A stretch of DNA of 36,809 nucleotides from a virus. The position numbers were made by a program, and so were the translations under genes. Under the pieces are notes generated by a model, which was not told the DNA's origin, made no database searches, and saw only the letters and a list, made by a program, of their open reading frames with translations. The DNA lies in the IMG/VR virus record IMGVR_UViG_3300025286_000054, positions 1-36,809 of that record. One strand, given 5' to 3'. Positions 23,338 to 30,031 of this stretch are shown in pieces; within the stretch, counting starts at the first letter, position 1, and each line of letters opens with the position of its first letter.

Positions 23338-24605
23338 TCGTCCCCCTCTGCTACGGTAGGTATGCCGTACTGTTGGTTGCCGTTGGAAAGATGTTTGATA
23401 AGCGATCCGTCACGCACCAGCCGTTCGAGCACTGTCCTAGCTACGGCATCACTCACGAGCTTCTTTTCCGTGGAGAGTTCTTCAGCCATCTCCGTCACGG
23501 TGTACGTTGCAGCGCCGTTGCGACCAAACGTGTTCAGGACACGTTGAGGGATAGATTGTTCTGCTTCCAGGGGGGTATCTCGCACGTCCTTCCGAGACAC
23601 AGCCACCTGTTCGGGGTCAGCAAAGTACAGTTCAAACCCCAGATCTTTTATCATCTTAGAGTTGTTCGACTTCCTGTGGAATAACCCGAACACAAGCCGG
23701 TCGGCTTCGGGCTTCTGGTCTTTCTTTATCTCGAAAATCTGCCTACCTTCATTGAATTTATAAACAGATCCGAATAAGTATCCTTCCTTATTTGTGTGGT
23801 CCACGCAGAGGCTGGTCACTCGCAAGCTACGCAGGGCCCTGAACATACCCAGCACTATGTCGGCTGATTCCGGTTCTCCCATGCAGGCAGCACCGAGGGA
23901 ATCCAGCACCACGAATGATATCTCCCTTCTCATGACGATGGACTTGACTGTCTCTATATCGATGGCAAGACCTTGGTTCATCGACTTGTACCACACGCCT
24001 GATTTAGTCTCGAACCCAAGCCCTTTGCGAATCATTGTGATCCGTGTTCCCAGTTCACCCAAGTCAGTCTCCCAGTCCAGGTAAAGGACGTTGGCTGGTT
24101 CAACCACAAACCCACCGTGGTTCATTCCTGCATCAGCTAGGACGGCGAGGTACTGGGCGAACCAGGATTTCCCAGAACTCCCAGGTCCATAGATCAGCGT
24201 GGGGTTCATGTGCTGTACGACTGGCTCGACGAGCCATTTGGATTCTGCGGAAATTATCTTGTCCCCGGTGAGCTGTACCTCTGGTAGTCCTGTACGGAAA
24301 TCATTAAGTGCAGCGGTGCAGCACTGTTCCACTACCTGCTTCCACCGCACCTGGTCGTCCTCTTCTTGCAGGACCTTTATCATGGAGTTCTTTGATGTCA
24401 CAGACGTGAAGCCCACGTTCCCTGTGAGTAGGTGCCCGCCACCAACTGGGCGTGAGGAGGTCCAAGTGATCTCGCCCTTCTCAGCCTTCTTATCCATCCG
24501 GGATACCTCTGCCTGGATATGCAACCCAGGCCAGTGGAACATATACAGCCCATCAGAACCCGTCATGTCAAAGGTATAGTCAGCTGTTGCGGCGTCTTGG
24601 TTCAA
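23316..24605 (-). CDS. RecA-fold replication ATPase (RepA/AAA_25-like), 429 aa
   Basis: The frame opens at TTG 24605, overlapping the preceding gene by 26 bases; an alternative ATG lies at 24566 without a clear ribosome binding site. Residues ~1-80 are a strand-rich domain. The RecA-like core spans ~120-345, with Walker A GPGSSGKS (140-147), the second acidic motif VLYLDWET (173-180), Walker B FVVLDS (231-236) and a VDHTNKEG motif (268-275). Residues ~353-425 are a winged helix (ATYTVTEMAEELSTEKKLVS). This is the RepA/RecA-like helicase arrangement, so it is the most likely replicative helicase or initiator. No polymerase is present, so host enzymes would do the synthesis. Confidence 0.8.
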   Translation of the reverse strand: MNQDAATADYTFDMTGSDGLYMFHWPGLHIQAEVSRMDKKAEKGEITWTSSRPVGGGHLLTGNVGFTSVTSKNSMIKVLQEEDDQVRWKQVVEQCCTAALNDFRTGLPEVQLTGDKIISAESKWLVEPVVQHMNPTLIYGPGSSGKSWFAQYLAVLADAGMNHGGFVVEPANVLYLDWETDLGELGTRITMIRKGLGFETKSGVWYKSMNQGLAIDIETVKSIVMRREISFVVLDSLGAACMGEPESADIVLGMFRALRSLRVTSLCVDHTNKEGYLFGSVYKFNEGRQIFEIKKDQKPEADRLVFGLFHRKSNNSKMIKDLGFELYFADPEQVAVSRKDVRDTPLEAEQSIPQRVLNTFGRNGAATYTVTEMAEELSTEKKLVSDAVARTVLERLVRDGSLIKHLSNGNQQYGIPTVAEGDEWTITPA

Positions 24606-24828
24606 CAGACATACCCCCCTTCATTTTAGGTGCCGGTAGGACATATTGTGGCTTAGGTTTCTGTTTAGGTTCCACCCACTCACCGCTCTCACGCAGGTAC
24701 CGCTCCGCCTGTTGGAAATCATTGGCCCGACGCATCTCAGCGAGTAGCCTACCCTGCTGTTCCTGATTCCAGCAGTCATCACACCAAGAAGGGGCATGGG
24801 GAAAGTCGAGATCCTTATGCGTTGCCAC
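24580..24828 (-). CDS. Hypothetical protein with CxxC motif, 82 aa
   Basis: The start is GTG 24828 with GGGGG ten bases upstream. C16-x2-C19 lies in PSWCDDCWNQEQQG, followed by a charged helix (residues ~24-52) and a Pro/Lys-rich tail (PKQKPKPQYVLPAPKMKGG). The short length with one CxxC pair suggests half of a metal site, perhaps completed by dimerisation. It is placed between the nuclease and ATPase genes and overlaps the latter, so a replication-accessory role is possible. Confidence 0.6.
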   Translation of the reverse strand: MATHKDLDFPHAPSWCDDCWNQEQQGRLLAEMRRANDFQQAERYLRESGEWVEPKQKPKPQYVLPAPKMKGGMSVEPRRRNS

Positions 24829-24831
24829 TCC

Positions 24832-25530
24832 TCAGTTCCCCCTTTTCGTCAGTAGATGTAGTTCCCGGGAGGCAGCGAACAACTTGCTACCATACGCCAG
24901 GTCCACCTCCACAACATCAACGTAGCTGCCGTCACGCATAACATATGCTATGCAACCGAATTGGATAGGAGTGTACAAGCTCCCCATCGCCGTGATTGCG
25001 TCTGCGTAGGCTGCTAATTGCGCGACTTCGTGGAGATAGCCGCCATTTTTCTCATATGATTCTCTCTCACGGGTTTTCCAGTCGTAAATCGTGACGGTGC
25101 CGCTGTCGTTGAGTGCTAGCGCGTCCGCCGTGCCTCCGTACCCAGGCTCCAGGCCGGGGTGGTACAGGAATGTCTCAGAGGCCAGCCATGCTTGTTGGCC
25201 CAACTTGTTATACCAGGCAACGAACAATGGACTCTCATCTATGGTGCCGCGCCTTATGTAGTCGTCTATTGCACGGTGGAGTTCTGTGCCACTGTCGAGT
25301 GCCTCTTTACTGAGCCGCCGAGGGGCGTCCAAGTCACCACCATTTTCGCGGGCCATCTTGAGCGCCCAGTTGAGGCCGATCGGGAATGTGTCACCAGGGA
25401 TGTGCTTCACCAGTGACGTGACCGACCTCATTTTGGGACCGCCATCCACCCAATACTGATGATTGCCGTTGCGATTGATGTTAACCACAGAGCCGCTAGC
25501 TAATGGATGTTGCTGTGTTTCTGTTGCCAT
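24832..25530 (-). CDS. RecB/Cas4-like PD-(D/E)xK nuclease, 232 aa
   Basis: ATG 25530 follows GGAGGTATCCT. The motifs occur in the RecB-family order: G-T-E-L-H85-R-A-I-D-D in the first helix, G-G-T-A-D136-A-L-A-L in a strand, then I-Y-D150-W-K152-T and E168-V-A-Q171-L-A-A-Y-A. H85, D136, D150 and K152 make a complete active site. There is no Cas4-type cysteine cluster. It is probably a DNA exo- or endonuclease for recombination or replication repair, in the same operon as the SSB-like gene 12 bases upstream, with which it may act. Confidence 0.85.
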   Translation of the reverse strand: MATETQQHPLASGSVVNINRNGNHQYWVDGGPKMRSVTSLVKHIPGDTFPIGLNWALKMARENGGDLDAPRRLSKEALDSGTELHRAIDDYIRRGTIDESPLFVAWYNKLGQQAWLASETFLYHPGLEPGYGGTADALALNDSGTVTIYDWKTRERESYEKNGGYLHEVAQLAAYADAITAMGSLYTPIQFGCIAYVMRDGSYVDVVEVDLAYGSKLFAASRELHLLTKRGN

Positions 25531-25542
25531 AGGATACCTCCT

Positions 25543-26094
25543 TTACAGGCTACCGAAATCGTCTTCTTCAAGGGTGTCTTCTTCTTTTGGTAGGTGCCTT
25601 GCCCTGACGCCTTCCCACGCTAGGATAGCGTCCTCAACTGCCTTGGCTACTGTAGTGTCACCTCGTAGTAGATCAATGGCTCCCTTGAATATCACCTGGT
25701 CCACTATCAAAGTATCCCGGTCATTGGGATTAGTAGGATTCTTGGGGGCCTGTGCTGGGGCCGCTGCTGGTGCTGCCGGGGCAGCCTTGGGGACTGGGCT
25801 ACTGCCAAGGACCGTGACCTTGCTAGGTTTGTACTGCTTGACCCCGTTGTATTCGCCCTTCGGCTCGGCGATGGCCTGGATAGTGACCCCTGCGATATCA
25901 ACCGGCAGGCCGTTCATAAACGCAGGGAGCTTGGAGTCGTCGCCCCACGGCTGCTCAACGCCATTCTCAGGGAATATGGTTAACTCAAACGTCTCCTCTG
26001 CACCCGCCACTATTACCTTGGCCGGGCGGTTGCCGCTTGGATGGTAGTAGTTCGTAACCTCTCCGGTTAAAACTTCCTGGTCTTTACTAGCCAC
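25543..26094 (-). CDS. Single-stranded DNA-binding-like protein with acidic tail, 183 aa
   Basis: The start is GTG 26094, six bases after AGGAGG, which decides it. Residues ~5-97 form an OB-fold-like series of strands (EVLTGEVTNYYHPSG, AKVIVAGAEETFELTIF, VDIAGVTIQAIA). Residues ~98-125 are a Pro/Ala linker (KAAPAAPAAAPAQAPK), ~126-165 a helical region, and the end is EEDTLEEDDFGSL, an acidic tail with a terminal hydrophobic residue like those of SSBs that recruit partners. Operon context with a RecB-like nuclease and replication ATPase supports this. Sequence identity to classic SSB is not evident, so the call rests on architecture. Confidence 0.6.
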   Translation of the reverse strand: MASKDQEVLTGEVTNYYHPSGNRPAKVIVAGAEETFELTIFPENGVEQPWGDDSKLPAFMNGLPVDIAGVTIQAIAEPKGEYNGVKQYKPSKVTVLGSSPVPKAAPAAPAAAPAQAPKNPTNPNDRDTLIVDQVIFKGAIDLLRGDTTVAKAVEDAILAWEGVRARHLPKEEDTLEEDDFGSL

Positions 26095-26365
26095 GAGTAA
26101 CCTCCTCTATTGGTTCTTTAATCATTCTAAGGTGATCCCTTAAAGGTGAGTCCTGTATCTCCTTGGCGCTGTCCAACTCATGCCTCAAGTAAAGGAATGT
26201 GCGGCCAACGTGGTGGGCAGGAACCCAGCCCTGCCGTTGGAACCGGCCAAACGTGTACTTGTTGAGGCCGAGATGTTCTTGGGCCTCCCGTGGATTCAGC
26301 AGTGTCACCTTCGCTATGCCATTGGATATCTGAAGGTCCCGCTCTGGAATTGAAATCCTGATCAT
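26087..26365 (-). CDS. Excisionase/MerR-type winged-helix DNA-binding protein, 92 aa
   Basis: ATG 26365 follows AGGAAGGAGTGGCTA and overlaps the previous stop (TAATG). Residues ~22-70 match the helix_turn_helix_17 pattern: LLNPREAQEHLGLNKYTFGR, an invariant-type W47-V-P, then GRTFLYLRHELD, where the sheet and final helix close the wing. With no integrase in sight it is more likely a transcription or replication regulator than an excisionase. It overlaps the SSB-like gene by eight bases. Confidence 0.75.
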   Translation of the reverse strand: MIRISIPERDLQISNGIAKVTLLNPREAQEHLGLNKYTFGRFQRQGWVPAHHVGRTFLYLRHELDSAKEIQDSPLRDHLRMIKEPIEEVTRG

Positions 26366-26610
26366 TAGCCACTCCTTCCTGGCGGCTCACAAGTGAGGCA
26401 TTTAAAGCGATACCCGTCCTTGTCCTTGATGAACGTGGCTCCCAGGATCGGTTCAACCTTCTGCCCACATCGTTCACACGTCCAAGACAGCAATTTTCCT
26501 AAGTTGTATCCCACATTAACCTCCAGTAGATAGATTCCAGTATGTGCGTCCGATTCTAACACCATCCCTAGGCAGGTGTCAATCCACCCTCTGTGGGCAC
26601 AGACTGCCAT
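26365..26610 (-). CDS. Zinc-ribbon protein, 81 aa
   Basis: C45-x2-C48 (WTCERCGQKVEP) and C71-x2-C74 (FKCLTCEPPG) form a zinc-ribbon pair separated by ~22 residues of strands. The N-terminal ~40 residues include two further cysteines (C4, C13). No catalytic motif is seen. It is one of several tiny cysteine-rich genes in the early block and is coupled to the HTH gene downstream. Confidence 0.7.
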   Translation of the reverse strand: MAVCAHRGWIDTCLGMVLESDAHTGIYLLEVNVGYNLGKLLSWTCERCGQKVEPILGATFIKDKDGYRFKCLTCEPPGRSG

Positions 26611-26622
26611 ACGATACGGCTG

Positions 26623-26742
26623 TCAACCCCCATTGACGAGCGGAGTACCACAGCGGGGACAGGTGTAGTATGTCCCTGCAAGCCACCGGTAATTACACCT
26701 CGGGCAAACCAAAGTTAGGTTCATGCCGTCACTGTTACCCAT
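26623..26742 (-). CDS. Zinc-ribbon microprotein, 39 aa
   Basis: This short gene lies between the 111-aa gene and the 81-aa zinc-ribbon gene. AAAGGAGGCGAATG precedes ATG 26742 with ideal spacing; an adjoining ATG at 26745 is closer to the ribosome binding site. The product carries CPRC-NYRWLAGTYYT-CPRCG, two symmetrical CPxC knuckles 11 residues apart, and almost nothing else. It is a bare rubredoxin/zinc-ribbon knuckle pair, probably binding one zinc and acting as a protein- or nucleic-acid-binding adaptor. It ends TGA 26623-26625. Confidence 0.8.
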   Translation of the reverse strand: MGNSDGMNLTLVCPRCNYRWLAGTYYTCPRCGTPLVNGG

Positions 26743-26760
26743 CATTCGCCTCCTTTGGCA

Positions 26761-27096
26761 TTAGCTATGGCTCTCAAATAGGTCGGGGTCCTCGCAGTAC
26801 ACTCGGATGCCCTCTGCCAGACTCTCCGCATCGGCCCAGTCTGCACCAGCGCCCCACGCGATCCCGATACGCCCGAGGCTGTGTATGTACAGTGCTTGGC
26901 CACACTCATTGTTATTGAGCAGCAGACCCCCTTTCTCCTCATCTACCTGGACGATGATGGCCGTCTCGATGCCCTCCTCCCCTCTCTCTAGTGCTGCCGT
27001 CATCTCCTCTCGCAGGTCGAGGGCCGTCAACGCCTCTCTGGGGTAGTAGGCATACCCAATTCCCCTTGGTAGGTTACTCGGCCTATGGCTACCCAT
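26761..27096 (-). CDS. Hypothetical protein, 111 aa
   Basis: I choose ATG 27096, seven bases after AGGAGG and overlapping the previous stop by one base (TGATG); a GTG three bases earlier is also possible. The product alternates helices and strands (REALTALDLREEMTAALERG, ETAIIVQVDEEKGGLLLNN, LGRIGIAWGAGADW) and is acidic overall. I do not recognise the family. It lies in a run of small coupled early genes. Confidence 0.65.
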   Translation of the reverse strand: MGSHRPSNLPRGIGYAYYPREALTALDLREEMTAALERGEEGIETAIIVQVDEEKGGLLLNNNECGQALYIHSLGRIGIAWGAGADWADAESLAEGIRVYCEDPDLFESHS

Positions 27097-27308
27097 CACT
27101 CCACCTCCTGGCCTGTGGCATCCGAAATCTCCAATTGTGCCAGTGCGATGGCTCTTGCTGTGTCTACGTCTTGCTCTGACATTCCTACGGCCTCGATAAG
27201 TTCTTCAGTCATCCCGACTACCATCTGGGATTTCTCGTCCGTTGCCGCAGTCAGTGCCAGATAGATACCTAGCGTTACCGCCTCTAGATGTGTTTGCGGA
27301 TCTTGCAT
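27096..27308 (-). CDS. Small acidic helical protein, 70 aa
   Basis: The frame extends upstream to about 27356, but the strong AAAGGAGGAGAGTG before ATG 27308 and the one-base overlap with the previous stop (TGATG) decide the start. The product is helical and acidic (HLEAVTLGIYLALTAATDEK, then MTEELIEAVGMSEQDVD). No motif is recognised. Possibly a small inhibitor or adaptor, which is speculative. Confidence 0.65.
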   Translation of the reverse strand: MQDPQTHLEAVTLGIYLALTAATDEKSQMVVGMTEELIEAVGMSEQDVDTARAIALAQLEISDATGQEVE

Positions 27309-27511
27309 CACTCTCCTCCTTTGGCCTTGGCTATGAGTTGTTTTGCGTGACGCCAATTACCACTTGGGTCGCAATCCGCAAACCGTGTCCACGCATCCCG
27401 GCCCTCTTCCAAGCTATCGAACCCGTCATCAGCGAACTCCTCGTCCTTCTCAATCAACAGTGCCTCCAACGCCGCTAGCAACTCAGGTGCTTGTGTGTGC
27501 TTATTCAACAT
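27308..27511 (-). CDS. Small hypothetical protein, 67 aa
   Basis: ATG 27511 lies six bases after GAGGGAG and is preferred over the TTG at 27517. The product begins with an amphipathic helix (APELLAALEALLIEK), has an acidic middle and ends HAKQLIAKAKGGE. Short phage proteins with an 'ELLAALEALL ... AKAKGGE' outline are common and uncharacterised. It is coupled at both ends to neighbours by short overlaps. Confidence 0.7.
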   Translation of the reverse strand: MLNKHTQAPELLAALEALLIEKDEEFADDGFDSLEEGRDAWTRFADCDPSGNWRHAKQLIAKAKGGE

Positions 27512-27794
27512 ATTCAACTCCCTCTATAAACTTGTCTCCTACTACAGCCCCCGCCTTAATCCATAGGCGTAAGTTGTAGGACAGGGAGCCAATCCGTTTC
27601 TTGGTTTTACCGTGTACCTCATAGACAATGGGGTTCTTCCAGTTACCGCTGCCTACATCCCATTCATCTTGATACTCTTGTGCCTTTGCCCGTAGGTCTT
27701 GAAGCGTATCAGCCTCAATCCATTCTGGGTCTGATATAGGGGCATACTGCCGTTTGTCAGGATTTCCTGCTGTTGAAACGTAGCATGTATACAT
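27501..27794 (-). CDS. Hypothetical protein, 97 aa
   Basis: ATG 27794 follows AAAGGACGCAGATACG. The product starts with strands (MYTCYVSTAG), has a Glu/Asp/Gln helix (DTLQDLRAKAQEYQDEW), then a Lys-rich strand region (VYEVHGKTKKRIGSLSYNL). The tail overlaps the start of the next gene by 11 bases. No family is recognised. Confidence 0.65.
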   Translation of the reverse strand: MYTCYVSTAGNPDKRQYAPISDPEWIEADTLQDLRAKAQEYQDEWDVGSGNWKNPIVYEVHGKTKKRIGSLSYNLRLWIKAGAVVGDKFIEGVEYVE

Positions 27795-27855
27795 CGTATC
27801 TGCGTCCTTTCTATTTCCTTGGTTAAACCGCCGAGTTCCGTTTCCTATGTATGTG

Positions 27856-27933
27856 TTATTTCACCTCCATGTAAGCCATCACTCGGATGATCTTGAATAT
27901 GTCCTGAGCTCGTCCGGTGAGTGTCAGTTTCAT
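27856..27933 (-). CDS. Possible 25-aa microprotein behind a stable hairpin
   Basis: ATG 27933 follows AGAGGTAACAGC, almost the same leader as the genes starting at 28879 and 29103. The frame encodes MKLTLTGRAQDIFKIIRVMA plus YMEVK, a single amphipathic helix, and ends at TAA 27856-27858. A C(UUCG)G hairpin lies directly before the ribosome binding site. The copied leader argues for real translation; the tiny size leaves doubt. Confidence 0.5.
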   Translation of the reverse strand: MKLTLTGRAQDIFKIIRVMAYMEVK

Positions 27934-27945
27934 GCTGTTACCTCT

Positions 27946-27971
27946 GGGGCCAGGCCCGAAGGCCCAGCCCC
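27946..27971 (-). other. Hairpin with C(UUCG)G tetraloop
   Basis: On the transcribed minus strand GGGGC pairs with GCCCC and GGCC with GGCC around a UUCG loop closed by C-G, with a 2x2 internal loop. It lies between the 133-aa gene and the 25-aa ORF, and its foot touches the AGAGGT ribosome binding site. No T-tract follows, so mRNA stabilisation, processing or translational control fits better than termination. Confidence 0.7.
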
Positions 27972-27981
27972 GATAGTTTAT

Positions 27982-28383
27982 TTAGAGCCCTTGCAAGTCT
28001 CTGTGTCGCTCTCCGGATTCAACCGCATCCTCGACCTGGGCATAGACAGTATCCGCCATGCGTTCTTTACGCTCTTCTGCCTGGATGCGTTTCAACTCTG
28101 TGATGATGGACTGGCGATGTCGCATCATCTGGTCAACCACCTTGCCTGGTAGCTTCCAGATAGCCCCTCTGTACTCCACTTCATGGGTGAAGACACTCAG
28201 GTTCTTGCTGGTTCCCACCTCTCGGTCTGTCCGTACAAGGTAGTTGTGGTATTCCTGGCCCGCTTGGTCACTATCAGAAGAGAGCGTCATAACCTCGATA
28301 GGGACCACGCTTATCCGCTTGGCATGGCCTGGGTACGTCCCAGACCGCCGTACAGGGGCCTTCCCTTTCCTACGCCTACTCAA
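27982..28383 (-). CDS. Hypothetical basic protein, 133 aa
   Basis: The start is TTG 28383, placed four bases after GGAGGTG, which makes it convincing despite the rare codon. The first ~25 residues are very basic (SRRRKGKAPVRR). The middle has strands (ISVVPIEVMTLSSDSDQAG, SVFTHEVEYRGAIWKLPGK) and the C-terminal ~50 residues are one charged helix (RQSIITELKRIQAEERKERM). Possibly nucleic-acid binding. Structured element A lies immediately upstream. Confidence 0.65.
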   Translation of the reverse strand: MSRRRKGKAPVRRSGTYPGHAKRISVVPIEVMTLSSDSDQAGQEYHNYLVRTDREVGTSKNLSVFTHEVEYRGAIWKLPGKVVDQMMRHRQSIITELKRIQAEERKERMADTVYAQVEDAVESGERHRDLQGL

Positions 28384-28407
28384 TATGCACCTCCGATGCT
28401 ATTGTGT

Positions 28408-28458
28408 TAATCCGCCCGGCATAGGGGACCGCCTCCGGTCCACTATGACAGTGGATTA
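28408..28458 (-). promoter_or_regulatory. Structured intergenic element A (stop-codon-proximal)
   Basis: TAATCC (28408-28413) and GGATTA (28453-28458) bracket 51 bp. Inside are GCCCGGC (28414-28420), a GGACCG/CGGTCC hairpin (28426-28431 with 28436-28441), and a TCCACT/AGTGGA hairpin (28439-28444 with 28450-28455). The last two share bases 28439-28441, so they exclude each other. It begins right after the stop of the 139-aa gene and precedes the ribosome binding site of the 133-aa gene. Element B at 28901 shares its blocks. Confidence 0.6.
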
Positions 28459-28459
28459 G

Positions 28460-28879
28460 CTACCTAACCGAGCAAGGCACAAAACTGGAATAGTTGGTAT
28501 CATTCATTCCCGCCCCGCTATCGGCTATATAAAGGCTGCATCCTCTGGGGTCGCCCTGATGGTAGAAGTCCAAGCCGTTACGCTTGCAAACTTCCGCAAC
28601 CCTACGAAGCGCGCCGGTTTCTAGGTCATTAACCCTTGCCGTGTACGAGCGACCGCTAAACATATGTATATCGTGGTAGGGAATATCAGTGAGTTCATCT
28701 CTAATCAATGCGACCGTAGCGTAATCTGTGGTCCATCCACATGTGCGCTCTGCCCAGCGGTTTAACGTTAGCTCCGCCCTGCGTAGTGTCTCCGCGTCGT
28801 CAAAGTCAATGCGGGCCCCTGTGTGCTTGTAATGCCTGGCCATCAGGTCTCGCGTTTTGTCCCATGCTGTATGCGTCAT
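28460..28879 (-). CDS. Hypothetical protein, 139 aa
   Basis: ATG 28879 follows AGAGGTGACAGC. Residues ~28-60 contain a helix with Arg/Glu spacing (AETLRRAELTLNRWAERTCG). Residues ~92-120 read ALRRVAEVCKRNGLDFYHQ followed by GDPRGCSLYIA, a pattern I associate with small uncharacterised phage and plasmid proteins. Possible ligand or nucleic-acid contact at the DPRGC loop is speculative. The stop adjoins structured element A. Confidence 0.65.
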   Translation of the reverse strand: MTHTAWDKTRDLMARHYKHTGARIDFDDAETLRRAELTLNRWAERTCGWTTDYATVALIRDELTDIPYHDIHMFSGRSYTARVNDLETGALRRVAEVCKRNGLDFYHQGDPRGCSLYIADSGAGMNDTNYSSFVPCSVR

Positions 28880-28900
28880 GCTGTCACCTCTGATGATTGG

Positions 28901-28957
28901 TTAATCCCGCCCGGCGCTGGCCACAGCGTCCAGCTATGGCCAGGGACAGAGGATTAA
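28901..28957 (-). promoter_or_regulatory. Structured intergenic element B (related to element A)
   Basis: TTAATCC (28901-28907) and GGATTAA (28951-28957) bracket 57 bp. Shared with element A are GCCCGGC (28909-28915), CTATG (28934-28938) and GACAG (28945-28949). Here the internal pairs are CTGGCCA/TGGCCAG (28917-28923 with 28937-28943) and, excluding it, GCTGG/CCAGC (28916-28920 with 28930-28934). The TAA stop of the 49-aa gene is part of the outer GGATTAA arm. It precedes the 139-aa gene's leader. Confidence 0.6.
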
Positions 28958-29103
28958 CTATTCTTGGCTGCGTTGGCCGCGTCTATAATCGCCTCAATTA
29001 GGGGTAGAGCGGCGTCGCCCGTTTTCTCTGCGTTTCGTAGCTCCGATTCTAGGATGTCCAGCAGGAATTCGCAGAGGCTTTCATCTAACGTGATTATCTT
29101 CAT
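28954..29103 (-). CDS. Small acidic helical protein, 49 aa
   Basis: ATG 29103 follows GGGGTGACAGC and overlaps the previous stop by four bases (ATGA); an upstream extension of the frame to 29157 is inside the preceding gene and lacks a ribosome binding site. The product is helical (LCEFLLDILESELRNAEK, LPLIEAIIDAANAAKNS). No motif is recognised. Confidence 0.65.
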   Translation of the reverse strand: MKIITLDESLCEFLLDILESELRNAEKTGDAALPLIEAIIDAANAAKNS

Positions 29104-29441
29104 GCTGTCACCCCTTCGACCGTGTACGTGGCTATGATGTCGTGGCAATCGCCACAAACCAGGTGCTGATCGTTGTTACACACGCATTGCCAATCCCAGT
29201 CGTGGTCACATGTGCCGTCTTCGAAGACTGACGGCTTCTCTGCGTTGAAGAGTGGATTCGGCGCGACTGTACTGTCATACACTAAGCCGTTGAAGTACGT
29301 TACCTGATATTCAATTAGGTTGTGTTCACTGATTCGAACCGAACCGCCTCCGCCACGTCGTAGACTTTCCGACTCCGCCCATTTAGCCGTGCAGTCTATG
29401 CAATGGACATTACCCTCATATGTGTATGCCTCTATGTTCAT
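29100..29441 (-). CDS. Cysteine-rich zinc-binding-like protein, 113 aa
   Basis: ATG 29441 follows CGAGGTGGCGAC and overlaps the previous stop by four bases. C14-x2-C17 lies near the N-terminus (GNVHCIDCTAKW). Near the end are C78, C86-x-C88, C96-x2-C99 and several His, as in HLVCGDCHDIIA. Together these could bind two zinc ions. Similar cysteine-rich proteins opening with 'AYTYEGNVHCIDC' occur in other viruses of prokaryotes, with no known role. Confidence 0.65.
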   Translation of the reverse strand: MNIEAYTYEGNVHCIDCTAKWAESESLRRGGGGSVRISEHNLIEYQVTYFNGLVYDSTVAPNPLFNAEKPSVFEDGTCDHDWDWQCVCNNDQHLVCGDCHDIIATYTVEGVTA

Positions 29442-29803
29442 GTCGCCACCTCGTAAATGTATGGCGTGAACTTGTTCACTTCTCTAATAAGTCTATGCCA
29501 CTCTTCACCTGTCCAGTTATACCACCCATCTTCCCAATCCTGTTCATTGTATGGGCGAAAGCAGTCATCGCCCTCGTGGTCAACTGTATCAAGCGGAGAC
29601 CCTGCCAATACGAAACTTCCATCATTCAGTTTGACGTCCCCTTCTCCATCGGTACAGGTTGTATCTCTGTTGATTTCTCTCAGCATCTCTTCCAAAGTCC
29701 AAACCCTAATCGTGGTGGCCCCTGTAAAGTCACCGCCACCTTCGCCATTGGATTCAACCAGAAACCTCCTGGTAAATATCGTCGTCACTTTTGTTTCCTT
29801 CAT
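29438..29803 (-). CDS. Hypothetical acidic protein, 121 aa
   Basis: ATG 29803 follows AAGGAGAGAG. The product has an N-terminal strand pair (KVTTIFTRRFLVES), a Glu/Arg helix (VWTLEEMLREINRD), an acidic loop region, and a Trp/Tyr-rich stretch (DWEDGWYNWTGEEWHRL). The total charge is strongly negative, a property shared by several DNA-mimic inhibitors, though nothing else supports that reading here. No family is recognised. Confidence 0.65.
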   Translation of the reverse strand: MKETKVTTIFTRRFLVESNGEGGGDFTGATTIRVWTLEEMLREINRDTTCTDGEGDVKLNDGSFVLAGSPLDTVDHEGDDCFRPYNEQDWEDGWYNWTGEEWHRLIREVNKFTPYIYEVAT

Positions 29804-29821
29804 CTCTCTCCTTGTATCTTC

Positions 29822-30031
29822 TTAGCTTCCTTGATCCCAACCGCATTGCGTACATTCCATCCACAAGAATTTGAGTATCTCCCCCTCATGTGGCGTGTAG
29901 CCATGTTCTAATGTCTCTCCGGTAGCAAAGACCGCTTCCCCTTCCACTGAGAACTCCCCACATTCATGGCACGCATCTCCTTCTAGTCTATCTGTGAACC
30001 ATCGTTTACTTGCCACTTTAGGTCTAGCCAT
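29822..30031 (-). CDS. Zinc-finger-like protein, 69 aa
   Basis: ATG 30031 follows AAAGGAGATAGGA. C21-x2-C24 (GDACHECGEF) and C60-x2-C63 (MECTQCGWDQ) flank a strand-rich core, a plausible single zinc ribbon. The first ~14 residues are basic (ARPKVASKRW). It belongs to the set of small cysteine-pair proteins in this block; nucleic-acid or polymerase binding is typical of such folds, but unproven here. Confidence 0.7.
   Translation of the reverse strand: MARPKVASKRWFTDRLEGDACHECGEFSVEGEAVFATGETLEHGYTPHEGEILKFLWMECTQCGWDQGS

Noticed and set aside
25463-26047. A 194-codon plus-strand frame
   Set aside because: It is antisense to the SSB-like gene. Its Leu/Ser/Ala content reflects the complementary reading of Pro/Ala-rich and Asp/Glu-rich codons.
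26087-26365. HTH protein as an excisionase of a temperate phage
   Set aside because: No integrase gene or attachment site was recognised, so only general DNA binding is claimed.
27946-27971. The UUCG hairpin as an intrinsic terminator
   Set aside because: No run of T follows on the transcribed strand; a ribosome binding site does.
28408-28957. Elements A and B as integron attC sites
   Set aside because: The GTTAATC/GGATTAAC ends do not satisfy the RYYYAAC/GTTRRRY rule, and no integrase is present.
29420-29911. A 163-codon plus-strand frame
   Set aside because: It lies opposite three minus-strand genes that have good ribosome binding sites and coupled stops. Its product is a compositionally odd Cys/Phe/Ile mixture with no matching ribosome binding site.
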